Source: Deltaproteobacteria bacterium
GTDB lineage: Bacteria; Desulfobacterota; Desulfobulbia; Desulfobulbales; Desulfobulbaceae
Length of the DNA stretch: 64,000 nucleotides
Reading direction: 5' to 3'
Assembly (NCBI GenBank): GCA_024280455.1
Contig: JAJRQC010000135.1
Coordinates: forward strand, 1-64,000
The notes under the pieces are model-generated. The model was not told the DNA's origin and made no database searches. It saw only the letters and a program-made list of their open reading frames with translations. The first letter of the stretch is position 1. Each line of letters begins with the position of its first letter. This document shows, piece by piece, positions 43,657 to 52,620 of the stretch. Both the position numbers and the translations under genes were made by a program.

Positions 43657-44974
43657 GGGTGTGTGCTCTCTCCTGTAATATTTTTCGCCATTTAACCAGG
43701 CGATCGCGAATTACGGCCTCAAAGCCGCGGTTGGTCGGTTCATAATATCTGCGCCCGGATAACTCATCCGGGAGGTGCTCCTGATCGACAAGGCCATGCT
43801 GCTGTTCATGGGCATACTTGTACCCCTTGCCGTAGCCGATTTTTTTCATCAGGCCGGTGGGCGCATTCCTGAGATGCAGGGGAACCGGCAGGGTTCCCGT
43901 TGCCCTGATGTCTTTATTTATCTGTTGTTCAGTCCTGTACAGAGCATTGCTCTTGGGGGCGGTTGCAAGATAGGTAACGGCCTGCAGGAGAGCAAGCTCC
44001 CCTTCAGGAGAACCCAGCATGTGAAAGGCATCACGGCAGTTGAGGGCGACCTGCAGGCTCTGGGGATCGGCGTTGCCGATATCTTCACTGGCAAACCGGA
44101 TAAGCCGGCGGGCAATATACAGCGGGTCTTCTCCGCTGATCAACATGCGCCGCAGCCAGTAGGCCGCTCCGTCCGGGTCACTGTCACGCATGCTCTTGTG
44201 CAGGGCGGAGATGATATTATAATGTTCTTCTCCATTGTTATCATAGCGGAGATTGTGGTGCTGCTGGCCCGCTTCCCGGATAAGCGACTCCGAGATTTCT
44301 TTGAGTTCGCCGGATTCGGGAAGCAGTGAGGCCGCTGTTTCCAGGCAGTTCAGGGCCCGACGGCAATCGCCATCGGCCAGCATGGCCAGCAGCTCCAGGG
44401 CCGTATCTGTTATGCTGAGTTTTCGTGCTCCCAGACCTTGTTTCCTGTCGGCCAGCGCTCGTTGTGTAATCGTCTTGATGTCCTCTCTGCTCAGGGGCTG
44501 GAGGACTAGAACCTGACAGCGGGAGAGCAGCGGGGCGATGACGTGAAAAGAGGGGTTTTCGGTGGTGGCTCCGATCAGGGTCAGCAGGCCGCTTTCGACG
44601 TGGGGCAGAAAGGCATCCTGCTGCCCCTTATTGAACCGGTGAATCTCATCGACAAAGAGAATGGTCTGTCGCTTGGCACTCTGGTGTTTTGTCTCGGCCT
44701 CGGCGACAATCCTCCTGACATCCTTAACCCCGGACAGGACAGCAGAAAAAAAGATAAAGTCGGCGGCCAGGGTATTTGCCAGAACCGTTGCCAGCGTTGT
44801 TTTGCCTGATCCTGGAGGGCCCCAGAGCAGCAGTGAGGGGATTTTTCCTCGTTCAAGCAGTCCGCTGAGCAGGCGATTGCTGTCTGTGAGATGTTTCTGG
44901 CCGGCAAATTGATCAAGAGAGTCAGGCCGCATCCGCTCGGCAAGCGGTGCATTATGCTGGTATTTATTTTTCAT
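43634..44974 (-). CDS. rarA: Replication-associated recombination protein A (MgsA)
   Basis: A 446-residue AAA+ ATPase of the RarA/MgsA/WRNIP1 family, acting at stalled replication forks. [20 protein letters not shown] is the standard N-terminus, [16 protein letters not shown] the Walker [20 protein letters not shown] the Walker B, and [19 protein letters not shown] the sensor 1 region. The C-terminal part ([17 protein letters not shown], then [12 protein letters not shown]) forms the tetramerisation domain. Its 3' end overlaps the selenoprotein gene, so they may be cotranscribed. Confidence 0.95.
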   Translation of the reverse strand: MKNKYQHNAPLAERMRPDSLDQFAGQKHLTDSNRLLSGLLERGKIPSLLLWGPPGSGKTTLATVLANTLAADFIFFSAVLSGVKDVRRIVAEAETKHQSAKRQTILFVDEIHRFNKGQQDAFLPHVESGLLTLIGATTENPSFHVIAPLLSRCQVLVLQPLSREDIKTITQRALADRKQGLGARKLSITDTALELLAMLADGDCRRALNCLETAASLLPESGELKEISESLIREAGQQHHNLRYDNNGEEHYNIISALHKSMRDSDPDGAAYWLRRMLISGEDPLYIARRLIRFASEDIGNADPQSLQVALNCRDAFHMLGSPEGELALLQAVTYLATAPKSNALYRTEQQINKDIRATGTLPVPLHLRNAPTGLMKKIGYGKGYKYAHEQQHGLVDQEHLPDELSGRRYYEPTNRGFEAVIRDRLVKWRKILQERAHTHATQQQK

Positions 44975-45119
44975 GGGCTTGTCTTTAATATTGACTGAAA
45001 TTCACTTAGACGTCAAGGGAATGCTTCTGTTCTTTTGCGGTCTATTCCTTGCCTTGCACAGGGCTTGATGGTAAGGTGAGACAGTAAATATTGTAAGATT
45101 ATCTGCCGAAGAGAAAGGT

Positions 45120-46649
45120 ATGAAACAACCGATTCTGCTCATTGCAGAGGAAACAACATATTCTGCCCGTATCCGCCTGCTACTCGATGGATATGAGATA
45201 TTCCAGTGTGAAACCGTTGCCGATGGGGTGCTGTTGTGCAGACAGCACACCATTAACCTGATTCTTGTCGCTGAAAATGTCGGCGGACGGGGTGGTTGTG
45301 AGGTTTTTAATGAATTGCGCCGGCAATGTCCAACTGTGTCGGGGCTGCTTCTGGCCGAAACGGAAGATAATATACTGCTACGTCAGGCTATTGATGCCGG
45401 TATCTGCGGTCTGGTTGAATTGCCTCTTGATGCCGAACAGCTGAATATCCGGGTTGCCGGTGCCATGGAGTCGGTGACCCTGCGGGAGGAAAACACCCGG
45501 TTGCGCACCCTGCTTCCCCTGTACTCTCTTGGAGAGCAGTTTCTCTCCGCCGTCAGTGAAAAAGAGGTTCTGGATAACCTGCTGGATGAGGTTGTTCAGC
45601 AGACCGGTGCCGGTCAGGTTTCGGTGATGCTGTTTGATGCCGCTGAGGCCTGCCTGCGTATTGCCGCTGCCAGGGGGATGGATAAGGATCTGGTGGAGTC
45701 CATCCGTCTCCAGCCCGGTGACCAGATTGCGGGTTGGGTGTTTCAGGAGGGGAAACCGGTTATCCTCAATCGTGACACCCAGCAAAAAACACTCTTTGCC
45801 CCCCTACTGAAACGAACGGAGATTACCTCGGCCATTTCTTTTCCCTTAAGTGTCCGGGGAAACATTCTCGGGGTTCTTAATATCAGCCGGGTCGCCGAGG
45901 ATTCTTTTTTTTCGGAAGCGGACAATGAAATGCTGGGCATCATCTGCGGGCAGGCCGCCCTTGCCCTTGAAAATGTTCGATCGCTTGAAGTGGCGAAAAA
46001 CACGACCCGGATGCGAACCCTGTTTGAGCAGTATGTGGCTCCTGAAGTTGCTGAGATTCTCCTGGCCAGTGATGTCGATATCATGGGGGTCGGCGAGATC
46101 AAAGAGGTCACGGTCCTCTTTGCCGACATACGTAACTTTACCAATCTTGTCCAGCATCTGGAGCTGTCGGACCTGCGAATATTTCTCAACGAGTTTTTTC
46201 AGATTTTCACCGATACCATTTTTCAGAATCAGGGGACTGTGGACAAGTTTATGGGTGATGCCGTTCTTGCCGTATTCGGGGCCCCGGTTGAGCAGGAGAA
46301 TGCGAATCTGGCCGCTGTGCGGACGGCCCAGGTTATCCGGGACCGGTTTGAATCGCTGCGTGTCCGCTGGGCGGAGCACAGTGAGGACTTTCGAACCGTT
46401 GACCTGGGAATAGCCGTGACCTGCGGGCAGATGTATCTCGGCAATGTCGGCTCAGCCAGGCGTCTTGACTACACGGTCATCGGCACCCCGGTGAATATTG
46501 CCCAGCGCCTTGCGGCGGAATCTTCCCGCAGTCGGATTTATCTGACGGAACCGGTCCGGCAGGATGTCTGTTCGCAGATTGAAACAGATGAGGTCGGTAA
46601 TATTTCCCTGCGGGGAGTAGAAGACAAGGTGCTTGTTTTCAGTGTATAA
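45120..46649 (+). CDS. Adenylate/guanylate cyclase with degenerate receiver and GAF domains
   Basis: A 509-residue class III nucleotide cyclase. Residues 1-120 look like a response-regulator receiver, but the phospho-acceptor strand reads LILVAENVGGRGG, with no Asp in the usual place. A GAF domain covers about 145-290 (AVSEKEVLDNLLDEVVQQTG, ISFPLSVRGNILGVLNISR). The catalytic domain from about 328 has VTVLFADIRNFTNL, GTVDKFMGDAVLAVFGAP and LDYTVIGTPVNIAQRL, with metal-binding Asp in both first blocks. It would make cAMP or cGMP in response to a small ligand on GAF. GAGAAAGG precedes the ATG. It is convergent with a PilZ gene. Confidence 0.9.
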   Translation: MKQPILLIAEETTYSARIRLLLDGYEIFQCETVADGVLLCRQHTINLILVAENVGGRGGCEVFNELRRQCPTVSGLLLAETEDNILLRQAIDAGICGLVELPLDAEQLNIRVAGAMESVTLREENTRLRTLLPLYSLGEQFLSAVSEKEVLDNLLDEVVQQTGAGQVSVMLFDAAEACLRIAAARGMDKDLVESIRLQPGDQIAGWVFQEGKPVILNRDTQQKTLFAPLLKRTEITSAISFPLSVRGNILGVLNISRVAEDSFFSEADNEMLGIICGQAALALENVRSLEVAKNTTRMRTLFEQYVAPEVAEILLASDVDIMGVGEIKEVTVLFADIRNFTNLVQHLELSDLRIFLNEFFQIFTDTIFQNQGTVDKFMGDAVLAVFGAPVEQENANLAAVRTAQVIRDRFESLRVRWAEHSEDFRTVDLGIAVTCGQMYLGNVGSARRLDYTVIGTPVNIAQRLAAESSRSRIYLTEPVRQDVCSQIETDEVGNISLRGVEDKVLVFSV

Positions 46650-46676
46650 CGGTGGGTGGAAAAAAAGAGGCGGCAG

Positions 46677-47126
46677 TTAACCGTTCACGGTTCTGGTCAC
46701 GGCGTGCGACGACCACCAGTTGCCCCGTTTTTGCTGCTGTATCCTCATCGCCTTGTGCAGTCGTTTCATCTGGTCCCCCTCAGGATGGGTCATGAAATCG
46801 ACGCCCATTTTAAAGGCCCTGATTTGATCCTGGCGAAACAGATCCATCCAGACCGGTCTGGCTGCAATGGAGAACTTGATATTGTCCGGAGGGATATTCA
46901 TGGTCAGTTGGAGCAGCCATGAATCATTTTCACGGGTTGAGTGAAAGACGTGGTACGCATCTTTCATGACCTGCGACATGAGCAGGCAGGCCCCATGGTC
47001 GGAGATATCTATTATGCGTCCGGAAAAGGGACCGGACAGCAGGACCCCGGTAGTGCCGTTTTTGGCAGTTACCATGATGGGGAGATAGTCGGTAATTCGT
47101 TTTGATCGTCTCAGTTCTGTGATCAT
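46677..47126 (-). CDS. PilZ domain protein
   Basis: A 149-residue protein with the c-di-GMP-binding PilZ signature: RRSKRITDYLP at the N-terminus (R-x3-R) and IIDISDHGACLLMSQ (D-x-S-x2-G) near residue 39. The rest forms the beta barrel (FSIAARPVWMD, KMGVDFMTH). It stands alone and probably binds a partner protein as a c-di-GMP-dependent switch, for instance for polysaccharide export or motility. The partner is not visible here. Confidence 0.85.
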   Translation of the reverse strand: MITELRRSKRITDYLPIMVTAKNGTTGVLLSGPFSGRIIDISDHGACLLMSQVMKDAYHVFHSTRENDSWLLQLTMNIPPDNIKFSIAARPVWMDLFRQDQIRAFKMGVDFMTHPEGDQMKRLHKAMRIQQQKRGNWWSSHAVTRTVNG

Positions 47127-47281
47127 GCCGTCATTGATGTACCGGGAAAAGTTGCATACTTACCTTCTTTTATCACATTTGGGTAAATTCATAAATAAAA
47201 AAGAACGAACTTGTACGCTGATGCGTTTTGTTTCTTATTGTCAGCTGCATCAGGTTTCATAAGGAATTGATTGGAGTCGTC

Positions 47282-48745
47282 ATGAAGTTGAAAGAACCTC
47301 GGCTGCTGCAGCAGCAATGTTTCGTGGCTGGAAAATGGATTTCCGCCGTTTCCGGTAAAACCTTTGCGGTGCATAATCCGGCAACCGGTGAGCAGGTCGG
47401 TACGGTGCCGTCCCTGGGTCGGGAGGAGACGGCTCAGGCTGTTGACGCCGCCGACAGTGCCTGGCCGGCCTGGCGAAGCATGACCGCCCATGCCCGTTCC
47501 CGTATACTCCGGCGCTGGTATGAGCTCATTGTTAAGCATCAGGATGATCTGGCCCTGATCATGACCACGGAACAGGGGAAACCGCTGGCAGAATCTCTGG
47601 GTGAGGTACTCTACGGGGCCAGTTTTGTGGAGTGGTTTGCCGAAGAGGCCAAGCGGGTGTACGGCGATACTATCCCCATGGGCCAGCCGGGCAAGCGTAT
47701 TATCGTTATTAAACAGCCGGTCGGGGTCTGTGCCGCTATCACTCCCTGGAATTTTCCTTCGGCCATGATCACCCGTAAAGCGGCTCCCGCACTTGCCGCC
47801 GGTTGTCCGGTTGTGATAAAACCGGCGGCCCAGACCCCGTTTTCCGCCCTGGCTCTGGCTGAGCTCGCCCGGGAGGCCGGAGTTCCACCGGGAGTGTTTA
47901 ATGTGCTGACCGGACCCGCAGGTGAAATCGGTGGAGAGTTGACAGAAAGCTCGGTTGTGCGAAAACTCAGTTTTACCGGTTCTACGGCGGTGGGTAAGAT
48001 GCTGATGCGCCAGTGTGCGGACACGGTCAAAAAGATTTCTCTTGAACTGGGCGGACATGCGCCCTTTATTGTCTTTGATGACGCCGACCTTGACCAGGCG
48101 GTTGAAGGAGCCATTGCCTCCAAGTATCGTAACTCGGGTCAGACCTGTGTATGCGCCAACCGATTTATTGTTCAGGAGGGAATCTATGAAGCCTTTGCCG
48201 AGCGGTTGATTCAGGCGGTGACGGATCAACTCAAGGTCGGCAACGGTCTTGATGAGGGGGTCAACCAGGGGCCGCTTATCGATCTGAACGCGGTCATGAA
48301 AGTGGAACAGCATATTGAGGATGCGCTGGGCAAGGGCGCTCGTTTAGGATGCGGCGGCAAGCGTTCAGGGGAAAACGGCTTCTTTTTTGAACCTACTATT
48401 CTGCTCGATGTGACCACCGACATGCTGATTGCCTATGAGGAGACCTTCGGGCCGGTGGCCCCTCTGTTCTCCTTTGCCACCGAGGAAGAAGCCGTGGCCA
48501 TGGCCAATGACACCCCTTACGGTCTGGCATCCTATTTTTACAGCCGGGACGTGGGCCGGGTCTGGCGGGTGGCCGAGGCCCTGGAATATGGAATGGTCGG
48601 GATGAATACCGGCATCATGTCCACCGAGTCCGCTCCATTTGGCGGCATAAAAGAATCCGGCATCGGCCGGGAGGGCTCAAAGTATGGAATTGATGAATAC
48701 CTGGAGTTGAAATATCTCTGCCTGGGCGGAATTGAGAAGTCGTGA
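47282..48745 (+). CDS. gabD: Succinate-semialdehyde dehydrogenase [NAD(P)+]
   Basis: A 487-residue aldehyde dehydrogenase that oxidises succinate semialdehyde, or a similar aldehyde, to the acid. The N-terminus CFVAGKWISAVSGKTFAVHN and PATGEQVGTVPSLG follow GabD. ITPWNFPSAMITRKAAPALA is the cofactor-binding block, ELGGHAPFIVFDDADLD holds the general base Glu, and NSGQTCVCANRFIVQ the catalytic Cys near residue 288. The end GIGREGSKYGIDEYLELKYL is nearly GabD-specific. ATG 47282 is used, with GGAG six bases ahead; an upstream in-frame ATG at 47228 would add 18 unrelated residues. Confidence 0.93.
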   Translation: MKLKEPRLLQQQCFVAGKWISAVSGKTFAVHNPATGEQVGTVPSLGREETAQAVDAADSAWPAWRSMTAHARSRILRRWYELIVKHQDDLALIMTTEQGKPLAESLGEVLYGASFVEWFAEEAKRVYGDTIPMGQPGKRIIVIKQPVGVCAAITPWNFPSAMITRKAAPALAAGCPVVIKPAAQTPFSALALAELAREAGVPPGVFNVLTGPAGEIGGELTESSVVRKLSFTGSTAVGKMLMRQCADTVKKISLELGGHAPFIVFDDADLDQAVEGAIASKYRNSGQTCVCANRFIVQEGIYEAFAERLIQAVTDQLKVGNGLDEGVNQGPLIDLNAVMKVEQHIEDALGKGARLGCGGKRSGENGFFFEPTILLDVTTDMLIAYEETFGPVAPLFSFATEEEAVAMANDTPYGLASYFYSRDVGRVWRVAEALEYGMVGMNTGIMSTESAPFGGIKESGIGREGSKYGIDEYLELKYLCLGGIEKS

Positions 48746-48869
48746 TGACCGCCATGATGCGTCGGAGCAGCGTTGACGCGACACTGGTGTTGCCTGTATG
48801 GGAACAGCGGCATGATAAGTGCGATTGATTCTTCTGTCCTCACGGTCTTCATTCCGACATTTTTTTGGT

Positions 48870-49019
48870 GTCGGCAACGCCGGGGCTATGACAGTTGTCT
48901 ATGCGAGCAGTGGCAAAACACTCCGCGTTTTTTTGCAGAAAAAGGGCAATGTACGGGCAATGAACCGGGTTGCCGGGACTATGATGCTGGGTGTTGGTCT
49001 CTGGATGGCTGTGGGATAA
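48870..49019 (+). pseudogene. Remnant of a LysE/RhtB-family exporter (C-terminus only)
   Basis: About 45 codons in this gap read YASSGKTLRVFLQKKGNV then NRVAGTMMLGVGLWMAVG and a stop, which matches the last helix and preceding loop of LysE/RhtB amino-acid exporters (...R-x2-NR-x2-G-x3-GLG-L). Nothing upstream in any frame restores the other helices, so only a fragment is left. The rest of the 366-nt spacer (48746-49111) shows no feature. Confidence 0.5.
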
Positions 49020-49111
49020 GAAGCAGAGGATGATCAGTGAGCGTCTTTACCTGGTTTTTTGACAATGCTGCGGTGGGTTTTCAGGTATCCTGTCGTATAC
49101 GGCTATCTTGA

Positions 49112-49849
49112 CTATTCCAGGTCCCGGCTGTCCACATAGGCATAAGCACTGTGTTTGTGGATGGATTCGAAGCTTTCGACCCCGATGGAAAACCAGCCGA
49201 TATCCGGGTGGGCCAGGGCCTTCTGGGCCACCATCCGGACCACGTCTTCGACAAACATGGGGTTTTTGTAGGCCTCTTCCGTTACATATTTTTCGTCCGG
49301 TCGTTTGAGCAGGGCATACAGCTCACAGGAACCACAGCCCTCCACCAGGCTGATCAGCTCTTCCAGCCATATGAACCTGAGTGGCTGCACAGTCAGGGTG
49401 ACCTCGGCCCGCTGGTTGTGGGCGCCTGCTTCGCTGATCTCTTTGGAGCAGGGACAGAGCGTAGTCACCGGCACTTCAACCGTTAAGAGTAATTTCTGGC
49501 TGCCCTTGGTGGTGCCCTTGAATGAACACTGGTATTCCATCAGGCTGCTGGTTCCGGTGACCGGGGCTTTTTTGGCGAGAAAATAAGGGAAGCGCATTCC
49601 CATGGTCGCCTGTTGGGCCTGAAGTCGTTGCCGTACTTTGCCGAGCAGTTCAGGAAAGATGGTCGCATGCATGTCCCGGCGATATCTGCCCAGAAGTTCC
49701 GTAAACACGGAGACACAGGAACCCCGTAACTTATGGGGCATGTCAGCCTGCAGCGAGATGGTGGCCACGGTCTGCTGCAGGGAGCCGTTCCTTTCCCGGA
49801 TACTGACCGGGCAGGTAAAGTTGTTGATGCCGACGGAGTCAAGTTTCAT
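49112..49849 (-). CDS. folE2: GTP cyclohydrolase FolE2
   Basis: A 245-residue GCYH-IB enzyme of the tunnelling fold, which opens GTP to 7,8-dihydroneopterin triphosphate, the first step to folate and queuosine. The metal and substrate Cys lies in TTLCPCSKEISEAGAHNQRA (about residues 130-149). SCELYALLKRPDEKYVTEEA and the C-terminal SIHKHSAYAYVD are family signatures. FolE2 can use metals other than zinc. The gene stands alone and its start ATG 49849 is clear; the N-terminus is typical of the bacterial form. Confidence 0.93.
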   Translation of the reverse strand: MKLDSVGINNFTCPVSIRERNGSLQQTVATISLQADMPHKLRGSCVSVFTELLGRYRRDMHATIFPELLGKVRQRLQAQQATMGMRFPYFLAKKAPVTGTSSLMEYQCSFKGTTKGSQKLLLTVEVPVTTLCPCSKEISEAGAHNQRAEVTLTVQPLRFIWLEELISLVEGCGSCELYALLKRPDEKYVTEEAYKNPMFVEDVVRMVAQKALAHPDIGWFSIGVESFESIHKHSAYAYVDSRDLE

Positions 49850-50157
49850 GGGCCTTCACTTACAGCATTTTTGGTCCCGGCTCAAGGAGTTTTGAGTTTT
49901 GCGTTGCGGGTTATCCCAGATTCTTACTCCTGAGAGTCGAAATCCGGCGATCAAAACCCACGGTAAATTTATGCTCCTGACTTAATTCGTGGAATCATCA
50001 TTTTTTGAATAGTATCCTGCCCCCGGGAGATTGTAAGTGAAAACAACATGTTGTCGCATGATCGCCCGCAGGGCGGGCTCCTACGGGCCAGATGCCTTCG
50101 TCAATAGTGAATAAATGTTAGGTTGATACCTAATCAATTGATTTTAATTCATTTCAA
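49850..50157. other. Spacer with one REP-like palindrome
   Basis: Between folE2 and hslR this stretch holds one REP-like unit (GATCGCCCGCAGGGCGGGC at 50061-50079, then TCCTACGG). It is otherwise AT-rich, without coding potential, and must carry both divergent promoters. Confidence 0.45.
50061..50087. repeat. REP-like unit
   Basis: GCCCGCAGGGCGGGC is a near-perfect palindrome followed by TCCTACGG. The same words occur, in paired inverted form, at 50743-50818. This resembles REP elements found in many proteobacteria. Confidence 0.7.
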
Positions 50158-50250
50158 ATGCAGGATGAATTTACCCTGGATCAAAACCCGCTTTGTTTGA
50201 AGCATGGTGTAAAATATGGTAAGCTATTTTTTTGGTTTGCTTTTGCGGGA

Positions 50251-50285
50251 GAGTTATGGCTGAAGAAAATTATGGCTGAAGAAAA
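50251..50285 (+). promoter_or_regulatory. 16-bp tandem duplication over the hslR start, making a 7-codon leader
   Basis: TTATGGCTGAAGAAAA occurs twice in direct succession (50254-50269 and 50270-50285). The first copy gives ATG 50256, well placed after GGGAGAG, but reads MAEENYG and stops at TGA 50277-50279. The second gives the real hslR ATG 50272, in another frame. The leader stop overlaps the hslR start, so reinitiation is possible. Confidence 0.7.
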
Positions 50286-50658
50286 GGTGCGGATAGATAA
50301 ATGGCTGTGGGCGGCCCGGTTTTATAAGACCAGGTCATTGGCTGCAAAGGCGGTCAGTGGTGGTCATGTCCACTTGAACGGGAGCCGGATTAAGGCTGCC
50401 CGATCGGTTCAACCGGGCGACAGTCTTGTTGTTCGACGGGGAGAACTGGAATTTACCGTCATTGTCCTGAAACTGAGCGGCAAACGTGGCCCGGCAACAG
50501 TTGCCCGGACACTCTATGAAGAGACTCCGGAGTCGATAGCCGCCCGGGAGGCGGGCCGTGAGGAACGGCGTTTGATCCGTTCGCCGGCTTCCAGGCCGCA
50601 GGGGCGACCGGACAAGCGGGACCGCAGGAAGATACGCAAGTTTCTGCGCAAGGATTAG
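50272..50658 (+). CDS. hslR: S4-domain RNA-binding heat-shock protein (Hsp15-like)
   Basis: A 128-residue protein. The S4 domain spans VRIDKWLWAARFYKTRSLAA to HVHLNGSRIKAARSVQPGD, followed by a basic tail (RPDKRDRRKIRKFLRKD), as in Hsp15, which binds free 50S subunits holding nascent chains and helps recycle them. I chose ATG 50272 because MAEEKVRIDKWLWA is the family start. A reading from ATG 50158 would add 38 residues with no family match. See the tandem duplication that covers its start. Confidence 0.88.
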   Translation: MAEEKVRIDKWLWAARFYKTRSLAAKAVSGGHVHLNGSRIKAARSVQPGDSLVVRRGELEFTVIVLKLSGKRGPATVARTLYEETPESIAAREAGREERRLIRSPASRPQGRPDKRDRRKIRKFLRKD

Positions 50659-50742
50659 AAAAGAGGTATTAGCGGTGCCTTACTGAATTCCTGTCATAAA
50701 AAACAGATAGCGCGAAGACTTCGAGAAAATTTAAGACACACT

Positions 50743-50818
50743 GTAGGAGCCCGCCCCGCGGGCGATAAAAACTCCCAAGGCATTCTGCAGAATCGCCCGC
50801 AGGGGCGGGCTCCTACGG
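50743..50818. repeat. Pair of inverted REP-like units (BIME-like)
   Basis: GTAGGAGCCCGCCCCGCGGG (50743-50762) and CGCCCGCAGGGGCGGGCTCC (50794-50813) are inverted copies of one REP-like word, separated by about 30 bases. The pair can fold into one long hairpin in the hslR-purH spacer and may act on transcript ends or be a mobile palindrome. Confidence 0.75.
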
Positions 50819-50875
50819 TTGGAATTGGGTTGCGGGCAAGACCTGCTTTAGAGAATTAAGAGATAAGGGAAAAAT

Positions 50876-51496
50876 ATGAAAAAAGTAGAACGGGCGTTGA
50901 TCAGTTTGACCGATAAATCAGGTATTGAGGACTTTGCACGGGCTATGACCGAGCTCGGGGTGGAGATTCTTTCCACCGGTGGGACGGCGAAGAAGATGCG
51001 GGACAATGGAATTCCCGTAACCGATGTCTCCGAGTTCACCGGGTTCCCGGAGATGCTTGACGGTCGGGTCAAGACCCTGCACCCCCTGGTTCATGGCGGA
51101 ATTCTCAATCAGCGTGAAAACGTGGATCATCAGCAGCAGTGTAAGGAACATGGGATTCGTGATATTGATATCGTCGCCGTCAATCTGTATGCCTTTGAAA
51201 AAACGGTTGCCGATCCAAGCTGCAGTCTTGGAGATGCGATTGAAAATATTGATATCGGCGGCCCGACCCTGTTGCGGGCCTCGGCCAAGAATTTCAGGGA
51301 TGTAACCGTGATTGTGGACCCGGCCGATTATGCACAGGTTCTGGCCGAGATTAAAGCAACCGGCAACACCACCCTGAAGACCCGGTTCAAGCTGGCGGTC
51401 AAGGTCTTCCAGCTGACCTCGACCTACGACACCACCATTGCCGACTGGCTGACCAAAGTGGATGTTGATACCAACCCGTATTTTTCCGGAGAGTAA
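50876..51496 (+). CDS. purH: Stand-alone IMP cyclohydrolase (PurH N-terminal domain)
   Basis: A 206-residue protein equal to the IMP cyclohydrolase (MGS-like) half of PurH, which closes FAICAR to IMP in the last step of purine synthesis. [73 protein letters not shown] and [18 protein letters not shown] are all diagnostic. The AICAR transformylase domain is missing, so that step must be coded elsewhere; split forms are known in some deltaproteobacteria. GGGAAAAAT lies before ATG. It is followed after two bases by purN. Confidence 0.93.
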   Translation: MKKVERALISLTDKSGIEDFARAMTELGVEILSTGGTAKKMRDNGIPVTDVSEFTGFPEMLDGRVKTLHPLVHGGILNQRENVDHQQQCKEHGIRDIDIVAVNLYAFEKTVADPSCSLGDAIENIDIGGPTLLRASAKNFRDVTVIVDPADYAQVLAEIKATGNTTLKTRFKLAVKVFQLTSTYDTTIADWLTKVDVDTNPYFSGE

Positions 51497-51498
51497 CC

Positions 51499-52074
51499 AT
51501 GCTCAAGATGGCGGTGCTGCTCTCCGGCAGTGGACGGACCCTGGATAATTTCCATGAACGAATCGGGGCCGGGACCCTGAACGCGGAGATCCAGGTGGTG
51601 ATTTCCAATGTCGGTGACGCACTCGGTCTGGAAAAGGCCAGGCGATACGGTTACCCGGCCTTTCATGCGGTCGGCAATAAAACGGTCAATGAAATCCTTG
51701 CCGACTATACGGTCGATCTCATTGTCCTTGCCGGCTATCTCAAGCTCTACGTGCCGCCGGAAGAACTCAAACAGCGGGTGCTCAATATTCATCCCGCCCT
51801 GATTCCTTCCTTCTGCGGGCCCGGGTTTTACGGCCATTATGTCCATGAGGCGGTAAAAAAACGGGGTTGTCAGGTGAGCGGCTGCACGGTGCATTTTGCC
51901 AATGAAGTCTACGATGAGGGGCCGATTGTCGTCCAGCAATGCGTGACTCTTGATGATGCAGATTCGCCGGACGATATCGCAGCCAAGGTTTTTGCGGTTG
52001 AATGCGTTGCCTTTCCCGAAGCCATTAATCTGGTGGATGAGAAGGGCGTTGATTATTTCTGGAACAGGAAGTGA
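51499..52074 (+). CDS. purN: Phosphoribosylglycinamide formyltransferase
   Basis: A 191-residue GAR transformylase that moves a formyl group from 10-formyl-THF to GAR in purine synthesis. MAVLLSGSGRTLDNF is the phosphate-binding start, VLAGYLKLYVPPE and NIHPALIPSFCGPGFYGHYV hold the catalytic Asn and His, and GCTVHFANEVYDEGPIVVQ the Asp. The word GFYGHYVHEA replaces the more common G-x-x-AH-EA. The stop overlaps a GTG that may start pyrR. Confidence 0.93.
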   Translation: MLKMAVLLSGSGRTLDNFHERIGAGTLNAEIQVVISNVGDALGLEKARRYGYPAFHAVGNKTVNEILADYTVDLIVLAGYLKLYVPPEELKQRVLNIHPALIPSFCGPGFYGHYVHEAVKKRGCQVSGCTVHFANEVYDEGPIVVQQCVTLDDADSPDDIAAKVFAVECVAFPEAINLVDEKGVDYFWNRK

Positions 52075-52079
52075 GTGGT

Positions 52080-52619
52080 ATGGCAATGCAAACCATTATG
52101 AATGCAAGAGATATCGATCGGAGTCTGCATCGGATCAGCCTGGAGATTCTTGAGAAGAATCACGGTGTCGACGAACTGGCGATTGTCGGAATTCATACCG
52201 GCGGTGTTTTTCTGGCGGAACGGATTCGCAGGAAAATCGTTGATCATGAGCAAGTTGAACTGCCCCTGGGCCATCTTGATATCACCCTGTACCGGGATGA
52301 CTGGAGTCTGATTTCCCAAAACCCTATCGTTCGCAAGACCGATATCGGTTTTGCGGTAGAGAATCGACGGGTTGTGCTGGTGGATGACGTGATTTTTACC
52401 GGCAGAACCATCCGGGCCGCCATGGATGCGATCATGGATTTCGGCCGCCCGCTGTCTATCCAGTTGGCGGTGTTGGCCGACAGGGGAGGACGCGAACTCC
52501 CCATTCAGCCCGATTATGTGGGACTCACCGTCAACGCGGATGATGGTGAACGGGTTGATGTGCTGCTTGTTGAAAAAGATGATCGGGATGAGGTCGTCCT
52601 GCTGGAAGCTGAGAAGTAG
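52080..52619 (+). CDS. pyrR: PyrR bifunctional pyrimidine regulator / uracil phosphoribosyltransferase
   Basis: A 179-residue type I PRTase. The PRPP loop is VVLVDDVIFTGRTIRAAMDA (about residues 98-117). It has DRGGRELPIQPDYVG and the earlier LDITLYRDDWS of PyrR. PyrR salvages uracil and in many bacteria binds pyr mRNA. No pyr biosynthesis gene or attenuator lies here, so its regulatory role is unproven in this organism. I prefer ATG 52080 (AGGAAGTGAG upstream); GTG 52071, overlapping the purN stop, or ATG 52086 are alternatives. Confidence 0.9.
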   Translation: MAMQTIMNARDIDRSLHRISLEILEKNHGVDELAIVGIHTGGVFLAERIRRKIVDHEQVELPLGHLDITLYRDDWSLISQNPIVRKTDIGFAVENRRVVLVDDVIFTGRTIRAAMDAIMDFGRPLSIQLAVLADRGGRELPIQPDYVGLTVNADDGERVDVLLVEKDDRDEVVLLEAEK

Positions 52620-52620
52620 G

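Noticed and set aside
47189-48313. 374-codon open frame antisense to gabD
   Set aside because: It is a shadow of a well-conserved aldehyde dehydrogenase gene and resembles no family.
48773-49033. 86-codon frame in the gabD-folE2 spacer
   Set aside because: It is Cys/Trp-rich without domains; the overlapping frame at 48870-49019 matches a LysE C-terminus instead.
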